In this document: positions 18,100-27,714 of the stretch, one piece after another
Numbering within the stretch: the first letter of the stretch is position 1
How the letters are laid out: every line of letters starts with the position of its first letter
DNA from: Bacillota bacterium
GTDB lineage: Bacteria; Bacillota; SHA-98; Ch115; JABLXJ01
Direction: 5' to 3'
DNA length: 64,000 nt
NCBI GenBank assembly: GCA_013178125.1
Contig: JABLXJ010000004.1
Coordinates: 124,001-188,000 of the forward strand
The notes under the pieces: generated by a model
What the model saw: only the letters and a program-made list of their open reading frames with translations
Told to the model about the DNA's origin: nothing
Databases searched by the model: none
Program-made: the position numbers and the translations under genes

Positions 18100-18323
18100 T
18101 TCTCTATACTGTGCTTTCGCCCGAAGAGGTCCTGGACGGCATGGATAAACCCAGAACCTTCCTTGAGGTGGAGCTCGAGGGCGTGAAGATGACCATCGAG
18201 CCCATCTCAAACGAGGAGGCTAGGCTTGTAAGGATCTTTAGCACGGACCCCAGGGATTATTTAGACCCGCTCCTCCAGCCAGGCTCAACAATCAGATTTT
18301 CTCCTGCCCACCCCCGGTGGTAG
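18096..18323 (+). CDS. ylzJ: YlzJ-like small protein
   Basis: This protein of 75 residues begins [15 protein letters not shown] and contains [13 protein letters not shown] and a [10 protein letters not shown] end segment, matching the YlzJ-like family. Function is unknown. Translation is coupled to tepA through an ATGA overlap, and the pair precedes spoIIIE as in Bacillus, though two transport genes are inserted here. Confidence 0.8.
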   Translation: MILYTVLSPEEVLDGMDKPRTFLEVELEGVKMTIEPISNEEARLVRIFSTDPRDYLDPLLQPGSTIRFSPAHPRW

Positions 18324-18473
18324 CGCGTATGGGAAATGGGAAACATGTGAGCAAAAACACGTCACGTGAAAACACGCAATGGAAAATATCTGAAAATATT
18401 TATTGAAAAGAAATAAAACTGAGGCTCGAGACATATATTGCAGCGAAACCTTGCTCAGGAGGCAGGGATCGCT

Positions 18474-19451
18474 GTGGGTTTGATGCTGGCTCAGCTTGGA
18501 CTCGGGCTCACCTGCTTTCTCGCAGGAATGAGTTTCCTGAGACGCGGCCTCATCCATGCAACCTCTCGCCGTGTCAAGCGGCTCCTCGCCCGGTTCGCTT
18601 CATCTCCATTCGTCGGCGCGCTTACGGGGACGTTCGTTACAGCGGTGATCCAGAGCAGCAGCGCAGTGACTGTGCTGGTTGTCGGCCTCGTTGACGCCGG
18701 CATTCTCGACCTCTACCAGGCGTTCGGGATCATAATCGGGGCCAACGTGGGCACGACCATGACGGCCCAGTTGATAGCCTTTGATATTGAAGGGCTTGGG
18801 CTCTCATGCATCGTTCTTGGGGCGGCGTTCCTGCTGGTGGGACGCGTATCGAGGGTATTATCGCCCCTCCCTGGCCGCGGTCACGCGCGCCGGACAGTCC
18901 CGGAGATAATAGGCGAGGCCATGCTGGGGCTCGGCCTTCTCTTCGGTGGTATGAGAATCATGACGGGGGCTGCCGGGGTTATCCGCGATGACCCCATGCT
19001 CGTCGGCTACCTCGTTGCCTTTGGGCAGAGCGCCTTCTGGGGGACGGTGGCCGGCGCGATCTTCACGGGGATCATTCAGAGCAGCAGCGCCACGACGGCT
19101 ATAGTCCTCGCCTTTGCAAGGCAGGGACTGCTGCCGCTGGAGGGCTCCATGGGTTTAATCCTCGGGAGCAACATCGGGACGTGCGTGACGGCGCTCCTGG
19201 CGGGCCTGGGGACGGGCTCGACAGCCAGGAAGGCGGCCCTGGCGCACCTTCTTTTTAACGTTTTCGGTGTGGCGATTGTATTCCCTTTTATCCGTCCGTT
19301 TGGTATACTGGTCTCGTTGACATCGGATGATCTCCCCAGGCAGGTGGCAAACGCTCATGCCCTGTTCAATCTCATATCGGCGGCTCTTGTACTGCCCTGG
19401 GCGAGGCGCTTTGTTGACATGATACTCTTCGTTTCAGGCGGGCGGGATTAG
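18474..19451 (+). CDS. Na+/phosphate cotransporter family protein (NptA/PNaS), no PhoU domain
   Basis: Polytopic membrane protein of about 325 residues with two inverted repeats, each carrying the family signature QSSSA (VIQSSSAVTVL near residue 60, IIQSSSATTAI near 200). GANVGTT and GSNIGTC motifs follow each. It probably imports phosphate with sodium. Many homologues have a C-terminal PhoU-like domain, which is absent here. GTG at 18474 is preferred because AGGAGG lies 11 bases upstream; a TTG at 18438 is the longer alternative. It interrupts the ylzJ-spoIIIE neighbourhood. Confidence 0.82.
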   Translation: MGLMLAQLGLGLTCFLAGMSFLRRGLIHATSRRVKRLLARFASSPFVGALTGTFVTAVIQSSSAVTVLVVGLVDAGILDLYQAFGIIIGANVGTTMTAQLIAFDIEGLGLSCIVLGAAFLLVGRVSRVLSPLPGRGHARRTVPEIIGEAMLGLGLLFGGMRIMTGAAGVIRDDPMLVGYLVAFGQSAFWGTVAGAIFTGIIQSSSATTAIVLAFARQGLLPLEGSMGLILGSNIGTCVTALLAGLGTGSTARKAALAHLLFNVFGVAIVFPFIRPFGILVSLTSDDLPRQVANAHALFNLISAALVLPWARRFVDMILFVSGGRD

Positions 19452-19570
19452 CTACCAGTTGCCCGGGCAATCGACCCGAGCCGGGCGCTGTCGTGCGCGC
19501 TTTCGCGCCGGACGAGGCAGAGGCGAGGGGCGCGTTAAGCCTGAGGAGGAGCTGAGGAGGGAAGACGCGA

Positions 19571-20482
19571 ATGAGTATAGTCAAGGCCGTGGTCCTGGGG
19601 ATAGTTCAGGGCCTCACCGAGTTTTTGCCAGTCAGTAGCTCAGGCCATCTCGTGATTGCACGGAGCATATTGCATACCCAGGAGGCCCTCCTGACGTTTG
19701 ATACCATAGTGCACGTGGGGACGCTCCTGGCGGTCGTCGTAGTGTTCTGGGGCGATATCGTGGAGGTGCTTCGGGCCGCCCTCGAGATGGTGACACCTGG
19801 ACCCGGCCGGAATGGGCGTGGTTATGGCAAGCGCAGCTCCGGCGGTCGTGATCGCGGTGGAAGAGGTGTAAGAGCGGTGGGCGTGGAGAGCCGCGCGGCA
19901 GAGGCAAATAGGCAGCTCTTCTGGCTTATTATCGTGGGCACTATTCCAGCTGCAGTAATGGGCATAGCTCTAGAGGGTATCTTCAAGGCGTTGTTTGAAT
20001 CCACGGCATCCGTTGCGGCATTTCTCATCCTTACGGGTATTCTCCTCTGGCTCGCTGAGCGGTTGAAGAGGGAGGATGTCCCGGTTGCGAGATTCAGCCT
20101 GCTCAGGGGCCTCCTGGTAGGGATAGCCCAGGGGTGCGCGATCGCTCCCGGCCTGTCGCGCTCAGGGTCGACGATAAGCGCGGCGCTGCTCCTCGGGCTC
20201 CCGAGGGATGAGGCCGCGCGTTATTCATTCCTGCTCTCGATCCCGGTTATCCTAGGCGCGGCTGTATTACAACTCAAGGATATCTTGGCGGCCGGGGCCG
20301 GTTTTGACGGGCTAGCGCTGCCGCTTATTGTTGGGCTGGTCGCCTCTGCTGTATCGGGTTACTTGGCCATACGCATTTTCCTATCAGTCGTAAGGCGTGG
20401 CCGCCTCACTATTTTCTCCTATTATTGCTGGGCCGTAGGGCTCATGGTGCTTGTGGCCCATCTCATTTTGGGCTGGATCTAA
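19571..20482 (+). CDS. uppP: Undecaprenyl-diphosphate phosphatase
   Basis: Membrane phosphatase of 303 residues that recycles undecaprenyl pyrophosphate to the lipid carrier for peptidoglycan synthesis. The first signature QGLTEFLPVSSSGHL is at the N-terminus and the second, APGLSRSGSTI, near residue 195. A Gly/Arg-rich insertion (about residues 77-110) in the loop after the second helix makes it longer than the usual 265-280. GAGGAGGGAAG precedes the ATG. Confidence 0.93.
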   Translation: MSIVKAVVLGIVQGLTEFLPVSSSGHLVIARSILHTQEALLTFDTIVHVGTLLAVVVVFWGDIVEVLRAALEMVTPGPGRNGRGYGKRSSGGRDRGGRGVRAVGVESRAAEANRQLFWLIIVGTIPAAVMGIALEGIFKALFESTASVAAFLILTGILLWLAERLKREDVPVARFSLLRGLLVGIAQGCAIAPGLSRSGSTISAALLLGLPRDEAARYSFLLSIPVILGAAVLQLKDILAAGAGFDGLALPLIVGLVASAVSGYLAIRIFLSVVRRGRLTIFSYYCWAVGLMVLVAHLILGWI

Positions 20483-20702
20483 GGCGTCCTAAGGCGTCGA
20501 TCCAGGTGAAGGTATACTGCTCACCAACCAATGTGCACCCATACGCCGGGCGGATGGATATGCACCACCAGGCACCGTATCCTGGTAAATTGTGAGGGGT
20601 AAAAACAATCAAAGAAGGAATACGGGTAGGTCTAATCGAATACCTTAGAAGATATGTGGCGGGGAATATGTGGGGCCAGAGCCCAGACCAGGGGTGATTT
20701 CG

Positions 20703-23186
20703 ATGCCGAGGGGGGGCCGGCAGAGGCTGGCAGCGGGCAAGAAGGAAACAGCCGCCAGGGCTGTGCGCAGGAAAGCCATAAATGGGAAGAGCGGGAAGAG
20801 GTCGAGGTCGCAGGGCCGCACCAGGCCGAACGGAACGGGCCTCGCCGTGGAAGCGGCGGGAGTTCTTTTGATCGTTCTCTCCATCTTCTTCCTGGCCAGT
20901 CTTGCTGTGGGACCCTCGCAGAGGCCCGGCCTCGTGGGCCTCCTGGGGAGCGTGGTGGCCAGGGCGTTAAACGGGCTTGCCGGGACCGGAGCGTGGTTGC
21001 TTCCCGGTGCCACGGCCATGATGGCTATCGACATCATTGTCCGAAGACGGGGGGACGCCGCCGCCCATCTCGCAGGGGGGCTAATAATCCTCGCCAGTAT
21101 TCTCAGCATCCTCGATCTCCTCGATGTAAGCGCAGGCACGACAGGTGCCGTTGTAAACCTCCTCCTCGTGCCGGTTTTCGGCCATCTGGGGAGCCTTGTG
21201 ATGGCTGGCTTTGGCCTTATAGTTGGCGCGATGCTGGTGCTCGATACGAGACCGGGTAGCGCCATCAGGGGCTTTATCAAAGGGATGATTGCTCTAGTCG
21301 GGGGGATGACGCACGCTGCAGCCTGGGTCGTCTCAAATGGCCACAGGCTGGCGCGATCGGTCCTCCTGCCGGCTCTTGAAGGCCGGCAAGGCGAGGGGCA
21401 AGACGGCGCGAATAAAACCGCGAATGAGACCGGTGGGCGCGGCGGGGACCCGAGCGCCGTGGGGCGCACCGGTGGGCGCGCACACGAAGGCGGGGGTGGC
21501 GAGATACGCCTGGCCGGGGAACTGGCAACCAGGGGGCACCAGGATGAACCCTTGCCCGTGATCATTGAGCCCAGGATGCACGCGCCTGAGCCAGGCATCC
21601 CGCAAGCTGCTGTGATGGCTACGGTCGCTGCGGCCGCCGAGGCAGCGGAGGGGAAATCCTCGCCCCTGGCTGCGGGGGATGACAGCAACTATTGCCTCCC
21701 ATCTCTTTCCTTGCTCAAGGGCCCCGCTCCCAGGAAGGCCGCAAGGGGCTCCGGGGGCTCTTCCGGGAGGGTTATAGAGCGTGCGCGGCTCCTTGAGGAC
21801 ACATTTCGCAGCTTTGGCGTCACGGCCAGGGTGGTTCAGATCAGCAAGGGGCCCGTTGTGACTCGGTATGAGGTCCAGCCGGGCTTCGGGGTCAAGGTGA
21901 GCAGGATCGTCAGCCTGGCTGATGACCTCGCGCTCGCCCTGGCATCATCGGGAATCCGCATAGAGGCCCCCATTCCGGGGAAGTCCGCGGTTGGCATCGA
22001 GGTTCCGAATAGCGAGATATCCATGGTCTATCTCCGTGACGTGCTGGAATCCGACGAATTCCAGAAGCGTGAGGGCCGCCTGACCATCGCCATCGGGAAG
22101 GACATCGCCGGAGGGCCAGTAGTGGCTGATCTGACAAGGCTTCTCCATGTTCTCGTGGCTGGCGCGACGGGCTCGGGGAAAAGCGTTTGCCTGAACACCC
22201 TAATAGCGAGCATTCTCTTCAAGGCCAAACCCGGCGAGGTTAAACTCCTGATGATAGACCCCAAGAGGGTTGAGCTTACAACATATGATGGAATCCCCCA
22301 CCTTCTGAGCCCGGTGGTTACGGACGCGAGGGAGGCGGCTGGCTACCTCCGGTGGGTCGCCGGGGAGATGGATAAGCGGTATAAAAGATTCGCCGAGGTG
22401 GGCGTGCGCAATATAGAGAAGTATAATGAGTTTGTCGCCAGAATCACGGCGACGGGGACCGCGGCGAACGGCGAGGATGGCGGTGGCGGAGATAGAGATG
22501 GGGATGGGGACGACCTCAGGCCGCTCCCATATATCGTCGTTATCATCGATGAGCTCGGCGACTTGATGATGGTCGCGCAGAAGGATGTTGAGGATGTAGT
22601 CTGCCAGCTCGCCTTCATGGCCAGGGCTGCCGGCATTCACCTTATCCTGGCAACTCAGCGGCCGTCAGCCGACGTGATAACCGGGGTTATAAAGATGAAC
22701 ATTCCTTCGCGGATAGCGTTTGCGGTCCCTTCGCATGTCGACTCCAGGGTTATACTTGATACGGGCGGTGCTGAGAGGCTCCTTGGCAAGGGGGATATGC
22801 TCTTCTTCCCAGTTGGGGCGCCAAAGCCCATTCGCGTTCAGGGCGCGTATGTCTCGGATTCCGAGATCGAATCCATTGTGGAATTCGTCCGGAGCCAGGG
22901 AGAGCCAACCTATGAGGCTGAGAGCATAGGCCACGAGGCTGAGAGCGACGAGACCCTTGGCGAGGAGGACTCGCTGTTTGACGAGGCGGTGAGAATGGTT
23001 GTCGAGACCCAGGAGGCCTCAATATCCAAGCTCCAGCGGAGATTCAGGATAGGATATAACCGGGCGGCGCGCCTGATCGAAGCCATGGAGGCAAGGGGCA
23101 TCGTCGGTCCATATGAGGGGAGCAGGCCACGCAAGGTCCTGGTATCGCCTGATAGGTTTACCTGTTCACGCCCAAGCACAAGGTAG
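20703..23186 (+). CDS. spoIIIE: DNA translocase SpoIIIE/FtsK
   Basis: Septal DNA pump of about 827 residues that moves the chromosome into the forespore or clears it from the division plane. An N-terminal basic segment is followed by four membrane helices (about 45-190), a long low-complexity linker (190-350), the motor with Walker A GATGSGKS (near 487) and Walker B VVIIDELGD, and a C-terminal winged-helix gamma domain (last 65 residues) that reads orientation sequences. A Gly/Asp insertion lies before Walker B. ATG at 20703 follows AGGGGTGAT; GTG at 20670 is less well supported. In B. subtilis tepA-ylzJ lead directly into spoIIIE. Confidence 0.93.
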   Translation: MPRGGRQRLAAGKKETAARAVRRKAINGKSGKRSRSQGRTRPNGTGLAVEAAGVLLIVLSIFFLASLAVGPSQRPGLVGLLGSVVARALNGLAGTGAWLLPGATAMMAIDIIVRRRGDAAAHLAGGLIILASILSILDLLDVSAGTTGAVVNLLLVPVFGHLGSLVMAGFGLIVGAMLVLDTRPGSAIRGFIKGMIALVGGMTHAAAWVVSNGHRLARSVLLPALEGRQGEGQDGANKTANETGGRGGDPSAVGRTGGRAHEGGGGEIRLAGELATRGHQDEPLPVIIEPRMHAPEPGIPQAAVMATVAAAAEAAEGKSSPLAAGDDSNYCLPSLSLLKGPAPRKAARGSGGSSGRVIERARLLEDTFRSFGVTARVVQISKGPVVTRYEVQPGFGVKVSRIVSLADDLALALASSGIRIEAPIPGKSAVGIEVPNSEISMVYLRDVLESDEFQKREGRLTIAIGKDIAGGPVVADLTRLLHVLVAGATGSGKSVCLNTLIASILFKAKPGEVKLLMIDPKRVELTTYDGIPHLLSPVVTDAREAAGYLRWVAGEMDKRYKRFAEVGVRNIEKYNEFVARITATGTAANGEDGGGGDRDGDGDDLRPLPYIVVIIDELGDLMMVAQKDVEDVVCQLAFMARAAGIHLILATQRPSADVITGVIKMNIPSRIAFAVPSHVDSRVILDTGGAERLLGKGDMLFFPVGAPKPIRVQGAYVSDSEIESIVEFVRSQGEPTYEAESIGHEAESDETLGEEDSLFDEAVRMVVETQEASISKLQRRFRIGYNRAARLIEAMEARGIVGPYEGSRPRKVLVSPDRFTCSRPSTR

Positions 23187-23363
23187 ACCACCATGCCGCC
23201 TGTGCGCGGCGTTAACAGCCCAACAGAGGGTGAGAACATCGTCCCGAGGATAAGGACGTCATCAGGGTAGCACCTCAGGGCGGAGGGTGCTGGTGAAGGG
23301 CGGCAATATGGGTGGCGGAGCAGGGCAGAGCAAGAACAAAGCTATGTTCGGGAGGCGGATTGA

Positions 23364-24452
23364 ATGGAAGATGTTGGTGATATCAAAAACCTCAAAGACC
23401 TCGGAGATATCCTGAGAACCCGGAGGATCGCTAGAGGCCTCAGCCTTGAAGAGGCCCAGGGGGCGACTAAGATTCGCCAGCACCACCTGATGGCGATGGA
23501 GGCCGGGGATTTTGATGCGCTCCCGGGCGAGGTTTATGTGAGGGGGTTCCTGCGCACCTATGCAGGGTATATCGGCCTTGATAGTGAGAAGATCGTGGAA
23601 CAATACAGGACCGTGAGGGGCCGGGTATTGCCGTCGGATAGGGCTGCGGGCGAGACTGTGGGGTCGTCGGAGGGCGCCTTGAAGCTTGTCCCAGGGAAGG
23701 GACAGGTCAGGGTAGCGGGTTTACGCCGCATGACGAACGTGGCACCCCTTGTGGTCGCGACTATTGTCATAATTGGGGGAATAGTAATTCATATTGTCGC
23801 ATCAAGGCCGTCCGGGGAGGGTGAACGCCCACGGACGCAGGCGCCACCTCAGGCGACAGCCGCGGTGGTCACCGCGCCTAAGCCAGGTGGGCCCGCGCCC
23901 TCTGGACCGGGCGAGCCTGCGCCCTCGCCCCAGGGGCGGGTGGAGGCTCCCCCCGGGGTGTCCGGCCAGGACGCATCTAGCCAGAAGACTCCTGGCCAGG
24001 AGGTACCCAGCCAGGAGATGTCTGGCCAGGAAGCCGGCTCCCAGGAGCTGGGGAGGAAGATGGAGCAGGCGAGCCCGCAGGGTCCCGGGCCTCGGGCTCA
24101 GGGAGGGCAAGGGGATCAGCCAGCTCCGCAGCCCTCAGCGGCAGGCGAGGCGCCAGCGGAGAATGGGAGGGTCAAGGATGAAGCGAAACGTGAGCCGGGA
24201 CATGAATTAAAGCATGAATTGAAGGTGGACATAACCCAGCGATGCTGGGTCCGGGTGGTGGCTGATGGCAGGGTGGTTTTTGAGAAGGTGATGAACCCTG
24301 GCGACAGCCGGACGTGGACTGCCAAAGAGCGTTTGAGAATCAAGGCTGGCAATGCGGCCGGAATAATCTTGACATATAACGATAAGAAGCTCGAATTCCT
24401 AGGGAAGCCAGGCCAGGTTAAAGAATGGTCATTCCCGCCCGCCCAGTCCTGA
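23364..24452 (+). CDS. RodZ/YmfM-like membrane protein
   Basis: This protein of 362 residues has an N-terminal RodZ-type helix-turn-helix (about 8-75; LGDILRTRRIARGLSLEEA, then YVRGFLRTYAGYIGLD), one membrane helix (about 127-145), a long Pro/Gly/Gln linker with GQE/SQE repeats (about 190-230), and a C-terminal beta domain of DUF4115 type (about 275-362). RodZ links MreB to the envelope in rod-shaped cells. ymfM lies downstream of spoIIIE in Bacillus, so position agrees. GGGAGGCGG precedes the ATG. Confidence 0.83.
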   Translation: MEDVGDIKNLKDLGDILRTRRIARGLSLEEAQGATKIRQHHLMAMEAGDFDALPGEVYVRGFLRTYAGYIGLDSEKIVEQYRTVRGRVLPSDRAAGETVGSSEGALKLVPGKGQVRVAGLRRMTNVAPLVVATIVIIGGIVIHIVASRPSGEGERPRTQAPPQATAAVVTAPKPGGPAPSGPGEPAPSPQGRVEAPPGVSGQDASSQKTPGQEVPSQEMSGQEAGSQELGRKMEQASPQGPGPRAQGGQGDQPAPQPSAAGEAPAENGRVKDEAKREPGHELKHELKVDITQRCWVRVVADGRVVFEKVMNPGDSRTWTAKERLRIKAGNAAGIILTYNDKKLEFLGKPGQVKEWSFPPAQS

Positions 24453-24662
24453 GTTGGGGACCGTCACATCCAGATAGTTCCAGATAAGCGCGTATAGTAG
24501 CAATAAATGGCCGTTTTTCTAGATTTTTTTCATACCACAGAAGGAAAACCTTGTAGTACATAGAATAAGAGTACAAGCAGACAGCGCAAGCCGCGTCATT
24601 ACGCGGGTTTTCGCTGGAAGGATTATTACGGAGGTTTCGCAGGAGGAAAGGAGGGATAGAGC

Positions 24663-24941
24663 TTGAATAAGGCAGAGCTCATCTCCGACGTAGCGGAGAA
24701 GGTTGATCTGAAGAAGAAGGACGTTGAGCAGGTGGTGGGGGTGGTCTTCGATAGCATAAAGGATGCTCTCGCCCAGGGCGACAAGGTCCAGCTGGTCGGC
24801 TTCGGGACATTCGCCGTGAAGAAGCGCGCGGAACGGGTCGGCCGCAATCCGCAGACCGGCGAGGAGATCAGGATACCTGCGTCCATGGTTCCTGTCTTTA
24901 AGGCGGGAAAGGTTTTAAGGGATAGCGTGGCAAAGGCTTAA
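24663..24941 (+). CDS. hup: HU-family DNA-binding protein
   Basis: Nucleoid protein of 92 residues. The signature GFGTFAVKKRAERVGRNPQTG is present, and the two DNA arms end EIRIPASMVPVFKAGK. It starts MNKAELISDVAEK at a TTG after AGGAGGAAAGGAGGG, a very strong ribosome-binding site. It is monocistronic: a 210-base gap precedes it and a good terminator follows. Confidence 0.95.
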   Translation: MNKAELISDVAEKVDLKKKDVEQVVGVVFDSIKDALAQGDKVQLVGFGTFAVKKRAERVGRNPQTGEEIRIPASMVPVFKAGKVLRDSVAKA

Positions 24942-24995
24942 ATACAGGGGCTCACGGAGCCATTTCAAGATCTCTGTGGCTTCAAGGTTAATGGA

Positions 24996-25029
24996 AATGG
25001 GTTACCAGGCGTGGGTGACCCATTTTTTT
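24996..25029 (+). terminator. Intrinsic terminator of the HU gene
   Basis: AATGGGTTACC and GGGTGACCCATT form a stem of about 11 base pairs with a short loop, followed by seven T residues. Confidence 0.8.
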
Positions 25030-25168
25030 GACTTCCCTCCTGATTCCCGGGGGCAAGCCGAGCTCATTTTTCCCCTGCATCATATGGTAATATAAATATA
25101 AATATATAAAATGCACCACATGAAAAGCACCACATGCCAAGCTTCATCGAAGTGAGAATGGGGGTTAC

Positions 25169-26002
25169 ATGAAGATGGCTGTTGACTTGCACATCCATAC
25201 CACCGCATCTGATGGGCGGCTTTCCCCCTCGGAAGTCGTTGAGGAGGCGTGCCGCGTAGGGCTGACGGCTATGGCCGTGGCGGATCATGACACCGTGGCA
25301 GGCGTTGAAGAGGCGGTATTCACAGCCTCCCGGCAGTGCGGCCTCAGGGTGATTCCAGCTCTTGAGCTTTCAACTGATATTGAAGCTTCGGAAGTCCACA
25401 TATTGGGCTACTTTGTCGATATCAAGAACCCGCGGCTCCTGGGGAAGCTGGCGGAGCTCAGGCGGGCTCGCATCGACCGCGCAAAAAAGATGCTGGAGAA
25501 GTTGAAGCGCGCTGGGATCGACATTCCTTTTGAGGATGTGGCGAGCCTGGGAAAGGATGGTTTTGTCGGGCGGGGTCAGATCTTTCGCGCGATGATCAAT
25601 GCTGGTTACATAAATCCTGCCGCGCCCCATCACGCCTTTGAATACTACCTGGGCAAGCACGGGGTGGCCTACGAAGAACACTACGGCCTCACCCCATATG
25701 ATGCCGTGGATACGGTCTTGAATGCCGGGGGCATCCCGGTTATCGCCCACCCTGCAAGGACGGCAAGCGACGGGTTCATTGGCAAGCTGGTGGAGCATGG
25801 CTTGATGGGCATAGAGGCCTATTACCCCGGATATACACCTGACATAATACAATACTATCTGGATCTAGCCCGGACTTATAACCTCGTGGTTACGGGTGGC
25901 AGCGACTTTCACGGCCCGGCAGCTCACCAGCCGGTTGGTATAGGCGGGGTGTTGGTGCCGGATGAGGTGGTTAACAATTTATACCTTCGCATGAAGGAAT
26001 AA
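25169..26002 (+). CDS. PHP-domain metal-dependent phosphoesterase
   Basis: This protein of 277 residues has the polymerase-and-histidinol-phosphatase fold: DLHIHTTASDG (H8, H10) at the N-terminus, VADHDTVAG near 36, PALELST, VIAHPAR near 192 and a final GGSDFHG. It resembles the YciV/RNase AM group, which removes nucleotides or phosphate from short RNAs or 3',5'-bisphosphates; the substrate here is not settled by sequence. GGGGG lies before the ATG. The gap upstream is AT-rich with two copies of GCACCACATG. Confidence 0.82.
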   Translation: MKMAVDLHIHTTASDGRLSPSEVVEEACRVGLTAMAVADHDTVAGVEEAVFTASRQCGLRVIPALELSTDIEASEVHILGYFVDIKNPRLLGKLAELRRARIDRAKKMLEKLKRAGIDIPFEDVASLGKDGFVGRGQIFRAMINAGYINPAAPHHAFEYYLGKHGVAYEEHYGLTPYDAVDTVLNAGGIPVIAHPARTASDGFIGKLVEHGLMGIEAYYPGYTPDIIQYYLDLARTYNLVVTGGSDFHGPAAHQPVGIGGVLVPDEVVNNLYLRMKE

Positions 26003-26175
26003 CGCCAGGAGTGGAGAATTAATAGTCAAGTATCAATGCCACGAGTAGGCGTAGGAGTAGGCGTATTCCTCCTCACGGTGAATTAGAAGGTTTACTGCGC
26101 TGAACTTCTGGGTTTCTGAGATAGGGCTCATATTCTGTTGTGAGATTTTGCCACGCTGGGTGAGCGCTTCAGGGG

Positions 26176-27483
26176 GTGGGTTGTCTGACTCTTGAGACTG
26201 TCGCACTAATCTGCGCATGTTTCAGCCTTGCCGCCTCCCTGGCCTGGAACAGGGTTCTGGCCATCAGATTGAGAAGGCAGGCTGTTGCCTTGCGCAAATC
26301 CGAGGAGAGGTATACCTGTCTCATCCAGAGCGCTCACAGCGGCATCGAGGAGGCAAAACGAAGAAACGAGGAGCTCAAGAGCCTGTATGCTGCCGGTTGC
26401 GTGGTTGCTTCGAAGCTCGACCTCGATGCTGTGTTAAGGGCGCTTCATGCGGTGGTACGTGACATGATGGATGCCTCCACCTTTTACGTGGCACTATATA
26501 ATGAGAAAACAGGGGAAATAAAGTTTCAATATGTCGTAGATAATGACAAATCTGTCGAATCATTTACGATTAGCATCTCCGACGACAAGGGTTTCACGCC
26601 GGGCATAATCAAGACGCGCAAACCGATTTTTGTGCGGGACAGGCTTGCGGAGCCCGACAGTATGCCAGGGGAAGCTGTGCTTGGTGGGTACCAGGATGAT
26701 AATATCCCGAGATCTATAATTGGCATACCCTTGATGATAGGCGACCGCGTCCTTGGTGTCCTGTCCGTCCAGAGTTCGAGCTACCTTTACGATGAAAATG
26801 ATCTCCGGAGCTTGACCATCATCTCGGCCCAGGCGGCGGTCGCTATCGAGAATGCAAGGCTCTGCGACGAGCTAATGAAGAAAAACGAGGCACTCCAGCA
26901 GAGGGAAGAGGAGCTCCGGAAGGTGAATGAGGATCTGGATAGGGAGCTCGTTGAGCTTTCGCGGCTTCACAGGATCGCGCAGGAGCTGGCGATCACTGAC
27001 CCCATAACGGGACTGCACAACTACCGATATTTCGAGGAGCATCTCGCTCAGGAGATCGAGAGGGCCCAGAGGTACCGGAGGGTTTTATCCCTGATCATGA
27101 TCGATATAGACGATTTTAAGAGCTACAATGATACACATGGCCACCAGGCCGGTGACGCGGTGTTACGCGCTGTAGCCAGGATCATTGCGAGGAGCGTCCG
27201 CAGCACCGATATAGTTGCGAGGTATGGTGGCGAGGAGTTCGTTGTAGTCTTGATCGAGACGGAGAAGAAGAATGCCATCGAGGTCGCTGAAAAGATCAGA
27301 GCCCGCATAGCCTCCTACCGGTTCCCCAATGAGGAAACCCAGCCCTCCGGCATCCTCACAGTTAGCGTCGGGGTTGCGACCTACCCCGATGACGCCAGGA
27401 CGAAATTCGACTTGATAAACGCAGCTGATATGGCCATGTATAGGAGTAAGAAGGAGGGGAGAAACAGGGTCTATTGTGCATGA
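26176..27483 (+). CDS. Membrane-anchored GAF-GGDEF diguanylate cyclase
   Basis: This protein of 435 residues has one N-terminal membrane helix (about 5-22), a GAF sensor domain (about 68-218), a coiled-coil signalling helix (about 222-265) and a GGDEF domain (about 272-435). The active-site loop is GGEEF (352-356), a catalytically competent variant, with an RSTD inhibitory I-site 5 residues before it. It should make cyclic di-GMP from GTP, subject to product inhibition. It starts at GTG after an AGGGGG stretch. No other GGDEF or EAL gene is in the window. Confidence 0.9.
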   Translation: MGCLTLETVALICACFSLAASLAWNRVLAIRLRRQAVALRKSEERYTCLIQSAHSGIEEAKRRNEELKSLYAAGCVVASKLDLDAVLRALHAVVRDMMDASTFYVALYNEKTGEIKFQYVVDNDKSVESFTISISDDKGFTPGIIKTRKPIFVRDRLAEPDSMPGEAVLGGYQDDNIPRSIIGIPLMIGDRVLGVLSVQSSSYLYDENDLRSLTIISAQAAVAIENARLCDELMKKNEALQQREEELRKVNEDLDRELVELSRLHRIAQELAITDPITGLHNYRYFEEHLAQEIERAQRYRRVLSLIMIDIDDFKSYNDTHGHQAGDAVLRAVARIIARSVRSTDIVARYGGEEFVVVLIETEKKNAIEVAEKIRARIASYRFPNEETQPSGILTVSVGVATYPDDARTKFDLINAADMAMYRSKKEGRNRVYCA

Positions 27484-27633
27484 CCGCTCGCCCGTGTCCC
27501 GCGTGAGGTATTGAGAATAACCTGGCTGGCAAACCGGGTAATCAAATTTAGGTTTAAGGGGACTCTAACTAGCAGGAACTCGGAGGTTCTTGTAGAACTG
27601 CATATTCTAATTATGCCCCATGGGGGGAAGGAA

Positions 27634-27681
27634 ATGGTCAGGGCTATCCTCTTCGATCTTAACGGCACCCTTTTTATTTAA
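27634..27681 (+). pseudogene. Stub of a HAD-superfamily phosphatase
   Basis: A 15-codon frame with a strong ribosome-binding site (GGGGGGAAGGA) reads MVRAILFDLNGTLFI and then stops. This is exactly a HAD motif I (DxxGT, with Asn for the second Asp), and nothing HAD-like follows in any frame. It looks like the 5' end of a gene whose body was deleted, or a decoy leader. It lies in a 544-base region (27484-28027) between the cyclase and the PspC gene; bases 27484-27633 show no other feature I can support. Confidence 0.5.
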
Positions 27682-27714
27682 ATGATGAGATGAGTCGGAC
27701 GGGAGGTGAGTCAA

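Noticed and set aside
19455-19520. Third copy of the family A repeat before uppP
   Set aside because: Short stretches (GACCCG, GCTGTC, GCGCG) look similar by eye, but the diagnostic ends GTAAGTAAGTAGTCTGC are absent.
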